Shown in pieces: positions 20,728 to 25,577 of a stretch of DNA of 25,577 nucleotides. The notes under the pieces were generated by a model. That model saw nothing but the letters and a program-made list of their open reading frames with translations, ran no database searches and had not been told where the DNA came from. The stretch is from a virus: IMG/VR virus record IMGVR_UViG_3300028608_000071, positions 1-25,577 of that record; one strand, given 5' to 3'. Each line of letters begins with the position of its first letter. Position 1 is the stretch's first letter. Position numbers and translations under genes: made by a program.

Positions 20728-20846
20728 TTGACTTTCATGGAGAAATAGGCCATACATCGATCGTGTGCTTGCGTTGGTGCACAGCCATCCGTTGAGAAAA
20801 CGTGATCGGTATGATCGAACAAAAGCCCCCTTATGGGGGCTTTTTT
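20728..20846 (+). ncRNA. possible small RNA with strong terminator
   Basis: TTGACT (20728-20733) and CATACA (20751-20756) are 17 bp apart, and a strong terminator follows about 65-85 bases later. In between lies a TGTGC/GCACA hairpin (20764-20783). No reading frame fits. This could be a short RNA of about 85 nt or only the 3' end of the preceding gene's message. The -10 box is weak. Confidence 0.3.
20821..20846 (+). terminator. intrinsic terminator after the accessory gene
   Basis: AAAGCCCCC and GGGGGCTTT form a 9-bp stem around TTAT, followed by TTTTTT. It is strong and ends transcription of the STAS-GHKL gene or of the small RNA candidate. Confidence 0.88.
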
Positions 20847-20994
20847 ATGTGCTCTGAGATGCAAGCCCATGGATCACTCCGCCTGACCTATCCGCAGATA
20901 ATTGCGCATGGGCGTCGACTTCCATCCGTCGCGCAATGCTCAGGACAGTTAAGCATGGTAGCGCCAGCCAAAGAGATTTGGCCCAGCTTCCGAT

Positions 20995-21020
20995 AGCCCG
21001 GCCCAGCGCCGGGCTTCTTG
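20995..21020 (+). terminator. weak terminator-like hairpin
   Basis: AGCCCGGC and GCCGGGCT form an 8-bp stem around a 5-base loop, followed by TCTTGT. The T tract is imperfect. It lies between the accessory gene and the convergent small minus-strand gene. The stretch 20847-21033 otherwise shows no convincing gene. Confidence 0.4.
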
Positions 21021-21033
21021 TATCTGCCCTTCC

Positions 21034-21255
21034 CTACCCTGCGCCGCCCATACATTCTGCGGAGCTGGAAAGAAGTGCGCCGGCCTGCTGTACAAGCTTC
21101 CTCCACTCATCGCTGGTTATGAGATCGGCACGCTCCATCGCATCAGCACGCCTTAGCAGTCCGAAATACTTTTCTTCTGCGTCTATTTGGTTTTCAGACA
21201 GGACGTAAATCTCGCGCCAGGCCGTCATGGCCAGTCTTCGCTGTGCCTCTCTCAT
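21034..21255 (-). CDS. hypothetical 73-residue helical protein
   Basis: The protein starts MREAQRRLAMTAWREIYVLS and is helical, with SENQIDAEEKYFGLLRRADA and the segment ADLITSDEWRKLVQQAGALL. The AWREIY...E...EE.Y..LL.RADAM pattern reads as a small coding sequence typical of Pseudomonas prophages, not as a shadow frame. A GGGG site lies close before the ATG. It is alone on the minus strand in a region otherwise read rightward and is divergent from the zinc-ribbon gene at 21391. Function unknown. Confidence 0.5.
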   Translation of the reverse strand: MREAQRRLAMTAWREIYVLSENQIDAEEKYFGLLRRADAMERADLITSDEWRKLVQQAGALLSSSAECMGGAG

Positions 21256-21390
21256 TGGAGCCCCTAATGGTGATCTATGGGAGTAGAGGTCAGGTTACTG
21301 GGTCCGTTCAGAATGATGGCACTCTGAGCGACCAATGGTGGCCGTGCGCCACGAATGGTAGAGTTCGGACTAAATTTTGGGAGGCAACCA

Positions 21391-21966
21391 ATGAAGGGAT
21401 TCGGTACGTTTGCGATGATCGTCGGCGTCTGCTGGCTGGTATTCGCTCTAGGTATGGATGTTTCCGTGGCAACGGGCTCGGGTGGCCGGGTGAACAATCT
21501 AGGCCTCATGGCTGACCGCCAGGTTCACACTATCGTCGGCGCCATGATTACGCTGGCAGGCTTGCTGATGATTCTGTTGGGCGGGAAAGTCGCTACCACA
21601 TCTGCACGCACTGAGACCGAGACTCGCCCCTGCCCTTTGTGTGCTGAGACCATCAAAATGGCAGCGGTGAAGTGCAAACACTGCGGTGCAGAAGTTGAAG
21701 CGGTAGCGGTCCCTCGCCTCAAAAACGGCTGGGTAGCAACAACCACATGCCGAGACATAGAAGAGCAGGAGCGCACGATTGATGCCATTGCCGCGATCGG
21801 TCTGCCGGTAATTTCTATGATGGGTCTCGCCGTGGGTGCCGGCCCCTTTGAAACAAAGGACAAAGCCAAGGCTGCCCTGAAGCAGATGCGGGATGGGCCG
21901 AGGCTATACAGCGAAATCGTTTATAGGGATTCGGTCAGCGGCAAATATCACCCGATTACCGATTGA
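21391..21966 (+). CDS. membrane protein with zinc ribbon and SPOR-like C-terminus
   Basis: The ATG at 21391 follows GGGAGGCAACCA and gives 191 residues. Two membrane helices lie at about 5-21 and 47-65 (MITLAGLLMILLGG). A zinc ribbon has Cys81, Cys84, Cys95 and Cys98 (CPLCAETIKMAAVKCKHCG). The C-terminal domain (about 110-185) shows GWVATTTCRDIEEQERTIDA, then GAGPFETKDKAKAALKQMRD, the 'vGPf.tk..A..al..l' pattern of SPOR-like domains. SPOR domains bind denuded peptidoglycan, but the topology here may leave this domain in the cytoplasm. It is probably a prophage accessory protein. A terminator follows its stop. Confidence 0.65.
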   Translation: MKGFGTFAMIVGVCWLVFALGMDVSVATGSGGRVNNLGLMADRQVHTIVGAMITLAGLLMILLGGKVATTSARTETETRPCPLCAETIKMAAVKCKHCGAEVEAVAVPRLKNGWVATTTCRDIEEQERTIDAIAAIGLPVISMMGLAVGAGPFETKDKAKAALKQMRDGPRLYSEIVYRDSVSGKYHPITD

Positions 21967-21975
21967 GATCACAGA

Positions 21976-22001
21976 AAAGCCCGCCGAGCGCGGGCTTTTT
22001 T
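21976..22001. terminator. bidirectional terminator between convergent genes
   Basis: AAAGCCCGC and GCGGGCTTT form a 9-bp stem around a 5-base loop, with T runs on both strands (six on the plus strand, four on the minus). It serves the zinc-ribbon gene and the convergent DUF1654 gene. Confidence 0.85.
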
Positions 22002-22008
22002 GCGCCTA

Positions 22009-22326
22009 TCAGAATGGCGCCGGTTCCTCTATCAGCTCTATGTCGCCCGTCTCAAGCACACGATCCTCATCGCTGGGCGGCTCCCACTCTAACAAAACCC
22101 CACCATCGTCCTGGAAGATCATATTTACCCCGTCCGTCTCAGCTATCCGCCCCATAACTTCATCCCAATCCGCGTCCTGATCTGAGTCCAGCCGATGAAT
22201 CAATGCTGAGCACCTTTCCATGGCGCGTGGCGAATTGATCATTGACGAAACACGCAGGCCTAACCGCTCCACGCTGCTCATCTCCTGCCGTGCTGCTGGT
22301 TTAACCTGCTTCGCTGCTTTTGCCAT
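22009..22326 (-). CDS. DUF1654 protein
   Basis: A 105-residue protein starting MAKAAKQVKPAARQEMSSVE. The core SVERLGLRVSSMINSPRAME, RCSALIHRLDSDQDADWDEV and IAETDGVNMIFQDDGGVLLEW matches DUF1654, a family known almost only from Pseudomonas and its phages. This is the best host clue in the window. Its function is unknown; in some Pseudomonas phages members lie in the early region. It is divergent from the PL operon, and the operators at 22397-22432 lie 70 bp before its start, so CI may control it as well. Confidence 0.8.
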   Translation of the reverse strand: MAKAAKQVKPAARQEMSSVERLGLRVSSMINSPRAMERCSALIHRLDSDQDADWDEVMGRIAETDGVNMIFQDDGGVLLEWEPPSDEDRVLETGDIELIEEPAPF

Positions 22327-22396
22327 AACCCCACCCGTAGCTGTACATCCATCCAGTTATAACCAAAGCATATCTCACACCCATCGAAAATAAATT

Positions 22397-22436
22397 AACC
22401 ATCGGTGTTGACGTTAAAATATACCGATGGTTAACT
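22397..22436 (+). promoter_or_regulatory. OL-like operator pair and PL promoter
   Basis: AACCATCGGTGT (22397-22408) and ATACCGATGGTT (22421-22432, inverted) match the cI/cro operators, with centres 24 bp apart. TTGACG (22408-22413) and TTAACT (22431-22436) with a 17-bp spacer make a plus-strand promoter overlapping both operators. Repressor would silence the plus-strand early operon from here. Confidence 0.75.
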
Positions 22437-22485
22437 ACGTCCATCGCAGCGACACAGTCACTACGAAGGGCCTCAACAGACCCGC

Positions 22486-22533
22486 CGCTCTTTAACAGTC
22501 AGGAATCTTCGCGGATCGATCCCCGGAAACGGG
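22486..22533 (+). promoter_or_regulatory. nut-like site: boxA plus GNRA-loop hairpin
   Basis: CGCTCTTTAACA (22486-22497) is a textbook boxA, the NusB/NusE-binding element of antitermination sites. It is followed by CCCG-GAAA-CGGG (22522-22533), a small hairpin with a GNRA loop like boxB. The arrangement lies just downstream of the PL promoter, as in lambda nutL. Confidence 0.6.
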
Positions 22534-22767
22534 CATAGCGCGAAACACAAACTTCGATCTCCATGCAGGCTCTGGAACCTGCCGGACTCCCCTTATGGGA
22601 GGACGCCAAACCATGCAAGCCAGCCGGCGAAGAACACCGAACACGAAATGTGTGACGCCGGCCAGGTGGGGAAACCGAGGCGCCGAGCATGGGGCGGATA
22701 GCAACACGGAATTTTTCACTGATGCACCTGGTGACGGGTGCATTGGGAAAACAACCGGAGCAGCGAA
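22534..22767 (+). other. structured untranslated leader of the plus-strand early operon
   Basis: No convincing gene lies between the nut-like site and 22768. Hairpins occur at 22565-22582 (GCAGG/CCTGC) and 22587-22601 (CTCCC/GGGAG). A 30-codon frame at 22563-22655 exists but has no ribosome site. Confidence 0.45.
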
Positions 22768-22956
22768 ATGACACCAGATCAAAACAGCCCAAACGGCTGC
22801 TTTTCAAGGCACGGTTTCAAGGTTGAGCGCGAGCCTCGCCGGAGCGGACAGGGGTATCACAGAACAGTCCTTGATCCGCACGGAAACCAAGTTCTACAAC
22901 GCGCTGGATACGAGGCAGAAATTCAGTTCTGCCGCGACAACAACCTGATGACCTGA
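22768..22956 (+). CDS. hypothetical 62-residue early protein
   Basis: The ATG at 22768 has GGAG 7 bases upstream. The product starts MTPDQNSPNGCFSRHGFKVE and continues with basic, strand-forming residues (REPRRSGQGYHRTVLDPHGN) and a short helix (AGYEAEIQFCRDNNL). It looks like a small beta-hairpin/helix protein. As first gene of the nut-containing operon it occupies the position of lambda N, and the REPRRS stretch is basic. It does not, however, have the N-terminal Arg-rich helix expected of N, so no such role is claimed. Confidence 0.55.
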   Translation: MTPDQNSPNGCFSRHGFKVEREPRRSGQGYHRTVLDPHGNQVLQRAGYEAEIQFCRDNNLMT

Positions 22957-23348
22957 TTTCACCGGTTGGCCTTGGCGACAGGGCCAGACGGGAAATCACA
23001 GGTGGCCACTGCCTGCCCAGTGAGCGAACAGTAGGAGCTACCGCCATGAAGTAGCCGAACGATTCACCTGTGTGGCGCAGTAAGCCTGAAGGCTGCGCCC
23101 AGCACCTGACAGGCAGCGGAAAGCAGGGCCGAGGATGTGACCGCGCATCAACCGGGGACCGGTAGGCCCAACCTAAAGTCGACGGACATTGCTGATGCTG
23201 CAAACCCAGGCCGTCGCCAGTAGCGGGCCTGGGTAACTCCCTTCCGACACCACCCGCATGCACTCCCCTCCGCGCCCAACGGCAACCAGCGGAATGGATG
23301 AGTGCAGCCGAGTTTTGTTGGATCACCACCGCCGCTTTGGAGGCGACC
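22957..23348 (+). other. 392-bp non-coding stretch with hairpins and a start-stop minigene
   Basis: No gene is supported here. Hairpins occur at 23074-23099 (GGCGCAG/CTGCGCC with an inner AGCC-TGAA-GGCT) and 23204-23234 (ACCCAGGCC/GGCCTGGGT, a 9-bp stem). At 23046 an ATGAAGTAG with GGAG 9 bases before it forms a two-codon reading frame. The stretch may carry a structured leader or small RNA. Confidence 0.4.
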
Positions 23349-23597
23349 ATGGCAACGAGCTATGCAGATAGTGCGCAGGCCCGTGATTGGGACAGGCGCT
23401 ATGACGCCTGGGGGCACGAGAAAAAATCTCGCCCAGGGGATTTTCACGATTATGAGGCCGCCGAGCAGATGCGCACTCAGGCCCTGATCGACCGGGAATC
23501 ACGCTTTCTGGAAGAACGGAAAAGCTTGAAACGGCGGATTGGCCTGGCCATGTCGAAAATGGAAATGGTCTGCCCACCCAATGGAGGATCCGCATGA
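23349..23597 (+). CDS. hypothetical 82-residue early protein
   Basis: I start at the ATG on 23349, preceded by GGAGG at 6 bases; a frame from 23298 has a poorer site. The protein begins MATSYADSAQARDWDRRYDA and is highly charged and helical (YEAAEQMRTQALIDRESRFL, EERKSLKRRIGLAMSKMEMV). It overlaps the next gene by 4 bases. The family is not recognised. It belongs to the CI-controlled plus-strand early operon. Confidence 0.6.
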   Translation: MATSYADSAQARDWDRRYDAWGHEKKSRPGDFHDYEAAEQMRTQALIDRESRFLEERKSLKRRIGLAMSKMEMVCPPNGGSA

Positions 23598-23827
23598 GCA
23601 TTGGACAGCGCGACCACCAGACGGCCGTTACCTGGATCGAAGGTGAGATCGATAACCTGATTCGAGACCTCGGCAAGCCCAACGCCAGCGCGGCTGCTAC
23701 ATCAGCAATCACCCTCGCTTTCTTGCTTCGCGCAATCAGCGACGAAGAGCAGCGGAACTACAGGGCGCGAATCGACCAGATCTACACCACTTTCAACACA
23801 TCGAATAAGCAGGGAGCAGCCGCATGA
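23594..23827 (+). CDS. hypothetical 77-residue early protein
   Basis: The start overlaps the upstream stop (ATGA). The product begins MSIGQRDHQTAVTWIEGEID and has a long first helix (TAVTWIEGEIDNLIRDLGK), an Ala-rich segment with moderately hydrophobic character (SAAATSAITLAFLLRAIS) and a final helix (EEQRNYRARIDQIYTTFN). It is probably soluble. Translational coupling on both sides shows it is part of one operon. No family is recognised. Confidence 0.6.
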   Translation: MSIGQRDHQTAVTWIEGEIDNLIRDLGKPNASAAATSAITLAFLLRAISDEEQRNYRARIDQIYTTFNTSNKQGAAA

Positions 23828-23994
23828 CTACGTCACCAGTGAAAAACCTGATCGATGAGCAGCTCGACGAAATCGAACGCAGCTTGGCTGTGATCGGAGC
23901 CGGTATTCCCCGTGAGCTGCCTGTGGCTGCCCTCCCTCCGAAGCTGGTTGCGGCGATCAAGGCAGGACGGATCACTGTGAGGCCTCGACCATGA
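23824..23994 (+). CDS. hypothetical 56-residue early protein
   Basis: The start overlaps the upstream stop by 4 bases and the end overlaps the next start by 4 bases. The product begins MTTSPVKNLIDEQLDEIERS and has an acidic helix, a Pro-rich turn (PRELPVAALPPKL) and a short basic end (AAIKAGRITVRPRP). The coupling chain and coding composition support it as a real gene although it is short. Function unknown. Confidence 0.55.
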   Translation: MTTSPVKNLIDEQLDEIERSLAVIGAGIPRELPVAALPPKLVAAIKAGRITVRPRP

Positions 23995-24116
23995 AGCTAA
24001 CCTACTGGGCGCTCGTCGCTGTTCTCGTTGCCGTTGTTGCCGCCTATAACGCCGTCCGGGAATCCACCAGCATCTGCCAGGTGCCGCACTCGACCACCTA
24101 CCGGGTGTTCCGGTGA
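23991..24116 (+). CDS. tiny single-pass membrane protein, 41 residues
   Basis: The start overlaps the upstream stop (ATGA). The product begins MKLTYWALVAVLVAVVAAYN, one hydrophobic helix at about 3-19, followed by a short polar tail with one Cys (STSICQVPHSTTYRVFR). A signal-anchor with the tail in the periplasm is likely. It is coupled by GTGA to the next gene, which also encodes a membrane peptide. Function unknown. Confidence 0.55.
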   Translation: MKLTYWALVAVLVAVVAAYNAVRESTSICQVPHSTTYRVFR

Positions 24117-24229
24117 CCAGTCGCCAGTGGGAGCGCCGCGTGCTGATCTGGCGCGGCTCCTTCTCCGCCATCTCCTTCTTCACATTTCTGATGCTACTCG
24201 GCGCCCTCGCCGATCGCGTCACTTCTTAA
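24113..24229 (+). CDS. tiny membrane protein, 38 residues, GTG start
   Basis: The GTG start overlaps the upstream TGA by 4 bases (GTGA). The product reads MTSRQWERRVLIWRGSFSAI, then FFTFLMLLGALADRVTS: a basic N-terminus and one hydrophobic helix at about 17-31, an N-in orientation opposite in charge to its partner's tail. The two overlapping membrane peptides may work as a pair. Function unknown. Confidence 0.5.
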   Translation: MTSRQWERRVLIWRGSFSAISFFTFLMLLGALADRVTS

Positions 24230-24272
24230 ACCAAGCATTTGAAAGCCGCACACAACGCGGCAAGGAATAGTC

Positions 24273-25424
24273 ATGTCGAAAAATACTGCACAAACCCTCG
24301 TACAAGAATCGCTCGATACCAACAAGGCACAAGAATCCAAGAGTGTATCGCCTGCAGCAGCGGTCACCGACATTGCCGAATATCGGCCACACGAAGAGCA
24401 GATCGTTCGTCTCGAAACGACTTACGCGAACCTAGTTGTCGACTGCTCGACCAGTGAGGGGTTGGCCAATGCCAAGGAAGTTCGCGTTGATATTCGCGAT
24501 GTCCGTTATGCCCTGGCCAACACCACCAAAACGGCGCTGGTGCCTTATCAGCAGGCCGTTAAAGACGCCCAGGCTCGCGTCAACCAAGTGAAGGAATTCG
24601 GCGAGGCGCTGAAGGATCGTGTGCTGGCGATCGAAGCGCCTGTTGACGAAGCAATCAAAGCCGAAGAAAAGCGCGTCGCTGACGCCAAAGCCGAGCGTGA
24701 GCGCCTCGAAGCTGAGCGTGTCGAAGCCATCCGGGCAAAGATTACCCGCTTCAGTTCAGTCGCTGCTGCATATGCAAGCCGTAGCGCTGCTGATGTCACA
24801 AACATTCTGCAAGGCGTGAAGGAATCGGTGATCTTGCCCGAAGAATATGCCGAGTTCGAAGCTGAAGGCACCATCGCTCGCGACAACGCTATTGAGCAGC
24901 TTGAGACGCTCCACAAGGCTGCAGTTGATCGTGAAGAGGCCGCCGCCAAGCTCGCCGCCCAGCAAAAGGAACTGGATGAGCTGCGCGAGAAACAACGTAT
25001 TGCTGATGCTGAAGCGGAGGAGCTGCGCAAACAACGTGCGGAAGAGGACCGGCAGCGCTTGAAGCAACAGCAGGACGAATTGGACCAGCAGCGCCGCGAC
25101 ATAGAAGCGCAGCAACGCCAGCAGCGTGAGCAACAGGAAGAGCAACAGCGCCAACAGCGCGAACGTGACGCGCAGTATCAGCGTGACCAGGAAGAGCTGG
25201 CCCGTCTGCGCGCCCAAGCTGCCGCACCAGTTCCAGTGGCTGCCACCGTGGCGCCTGTAGTGGCCGAAAAAGTCGAAATCGCCCCCATCGTCGCGCCCGC
25301 CCCCGATTCCGACGACGTGACCACGTCCGCACCACCGGCGGACGACATCGTCGAGGTCGTTGCCCTGGGTTTCGATGTGGACCTCGACACCGCCCGCGCC
25401 TGGCTCCGCGCCATCCGCTTCTAA
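24273..25424 (+). CDS. coiled-coil early protein (DUF1351-like), Gln/Arg-rich
   Basis: A 383-residue protein starting MSKNTAQTLVQESLDTNKAQ, with AAGGA 7 bases before the ATG. Residues about 45-130 (LANAKEVRVDIRDVRYALAN, then VKEFGEALKDRVLAIEAPVD) follow the DUF1351 pattern, in which 'kevr.dir~~~~~L' is followed by helices and 'ie.pid..ik..E'. Residues about 215-310 are a long, very Gln/Arg/Glu-rich coiled coil, and a Pro/Ala/Val linker follows. A small C-terminal domain (DIVEVVALGFDVDLDTARAW) closes the protein. The family usually precedes a RecT/Bet-type recombinase gene, and a new gene with such character starts just downstream. The role is probably in phage recombination. Confidence 0.65.
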   Translation: MSKNTAQTLVQESLDTNKAQESKSVSPAAAVTDIAEYRPHEEQIVRLETTYANLVVDCSTSEGLANAKEVRVDIRDVRYALANTTKTALVPYQQAVKDAQARVNQVKEFGEALKDRVLAIEAPVDEAIKAEEKRVADAKAERERLEAERVEAIRAKITRFSSVAAAYASRSAADVTNILQGVKESVILPEEYAEFEAEGTIARDNAIEQLETLHKAAVDREEAAAKLAAQQKELDELREKQRIADAEAEELRKQRAEEDRQRLKQQQDELDQQRRDIEAQQRQQREQQEEQQRQQRERDAQYQRDQEELARLRAQAAAPVPVAATVAPVVAEKVEIAPIVAPAPDSDDVTTSAPPADDIVEVVALGFDVDLDTARAWLRAIRF

Positions 25425-25477
25425 CCACCCTTTCCATCTGCAGGCCGACCGACTCCATGTCGGCCACGGAGAGCGCA

Positions 25478-25577
25478 ATGACCGACTCAGATACCCAAGC
25501 ACCAACTGGCCTTGCCACCTATCACGACCCATCGCACAACGCGGCAGCGCTCATTCTTGACCCAGGCACCATGAAGT
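25478..25577 (+). CDS. probable phage recombinase (RecT/Bet-like), partial
   Basis: The gene starts at the ATG on 25478, preceded by GGAGAGCGCA, and runs off the right edge after 33 residues. The visible part reads MTDSDTQAPTGLATYHDPSH, then NAAALILDPGTMK. The 'A..LILD...M' opening after a Thr/Gln-rich start is typical of phage RecT-type annealing proteins that follow DUF1351-like genes, but no diagnostic motif falls within the window. The call therefore rests on neighbours and the opening residues. Confidence 0.4.
   Translation, partial: MTDSDTQAPTGLATYHDPSHNAAALILDPGTMK

Noticed and set aside
22563-22655. 30-codon plus-strand frame in the PL leader
   Set aside because: No ribosome site and no family; it lies in a stretch of hairpins.
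22817-23350. 177-codon minus-strand frame across the early-operon leader
   Set aside because: Arg/Pro/Ser-rich shadow composition, overlaps the plus-strand gene 22768-22956, no ribosome site seen.
24756-25532. 258-codon minus-strand frame in the coiled-coil gene
   Set aside because: Antisense of Gln/Glu-rich repeats giving Leu-rich residues; shadow of 24273-25424.
1-25577. tRNA, rRNA, transposase or integrase genes
   Set aside because: None could be recognised on either strand; no attachment site can be named without the flanks.

Overview
The window is part of a temperate, lambda-like tailed phage or prophage of a Pseudomonas host, probably of the fluorescens/syringae type. The evidence is a high-GC backbone, a DUF1654 protein (a family known essentially from Pseudomonas), and a lambdoid gene order. 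Nothing was compared with a database; family names come from reading the proteins.

Layout, following transcription. A divergent control region at about 17.87-17.98 kb separates cro (minus strand) from cI (plus strand) and holds three repressor operators. Leftward from cro runs the lytic transcript: a small protein in the cII position, a Rha-like antirepressor, an O-type initiator with five iterons inside its own gene, a putative helicase-loader-type protein, NinB, NinG and a protein in the position of Q. After a small plus-strand gene and a bidirectional terminator come the late genes: two holin-type membrane proteins, the anti-CBASS cyclic-nucleotide sponge Acb2, two small unknowns, a DUF2158 protein, terminase small and large subunits, portal (DUF4055), MuF-type minor head protein, scaffold, major capsid, a HeH-ended protein, head-tail adaptors, tail terminator (DUF4128) and a tail tube protein cut by the left edge.

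Rightward from cI the prophage-expressed region holds a small unknown, a lipoprotein, and an AT-richer accessory gene. That gene encodes a GHKL ATPase between a STAS-like N-terminus and a DUF4325-like C-terminus. It is followed by a membrane/zinc-ribbon/SPOR-like protein and DUF1654. A second operator pair at about 22.4 kb (OL-like), followed by a boxA/boxB (nut-like) leader, starts a plus-strand early operon of tiny coupled genes. That operon leads to a long Gln-rich coiled-coil protein (DUF1351-like) and the start of a probable recombinase at the right edge.

The points most worth following are acb2; the STAS-GHKL-DUF4325 gene in the rexAB-like position; a 40-bp inverted-repeat element present both in front of acb2 and at the start of rha; and plus-strand genes embedded in the minus-strand head and lytic operons. 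No endolysin, integrase, tRNA or CRISPR array was seen in the window.
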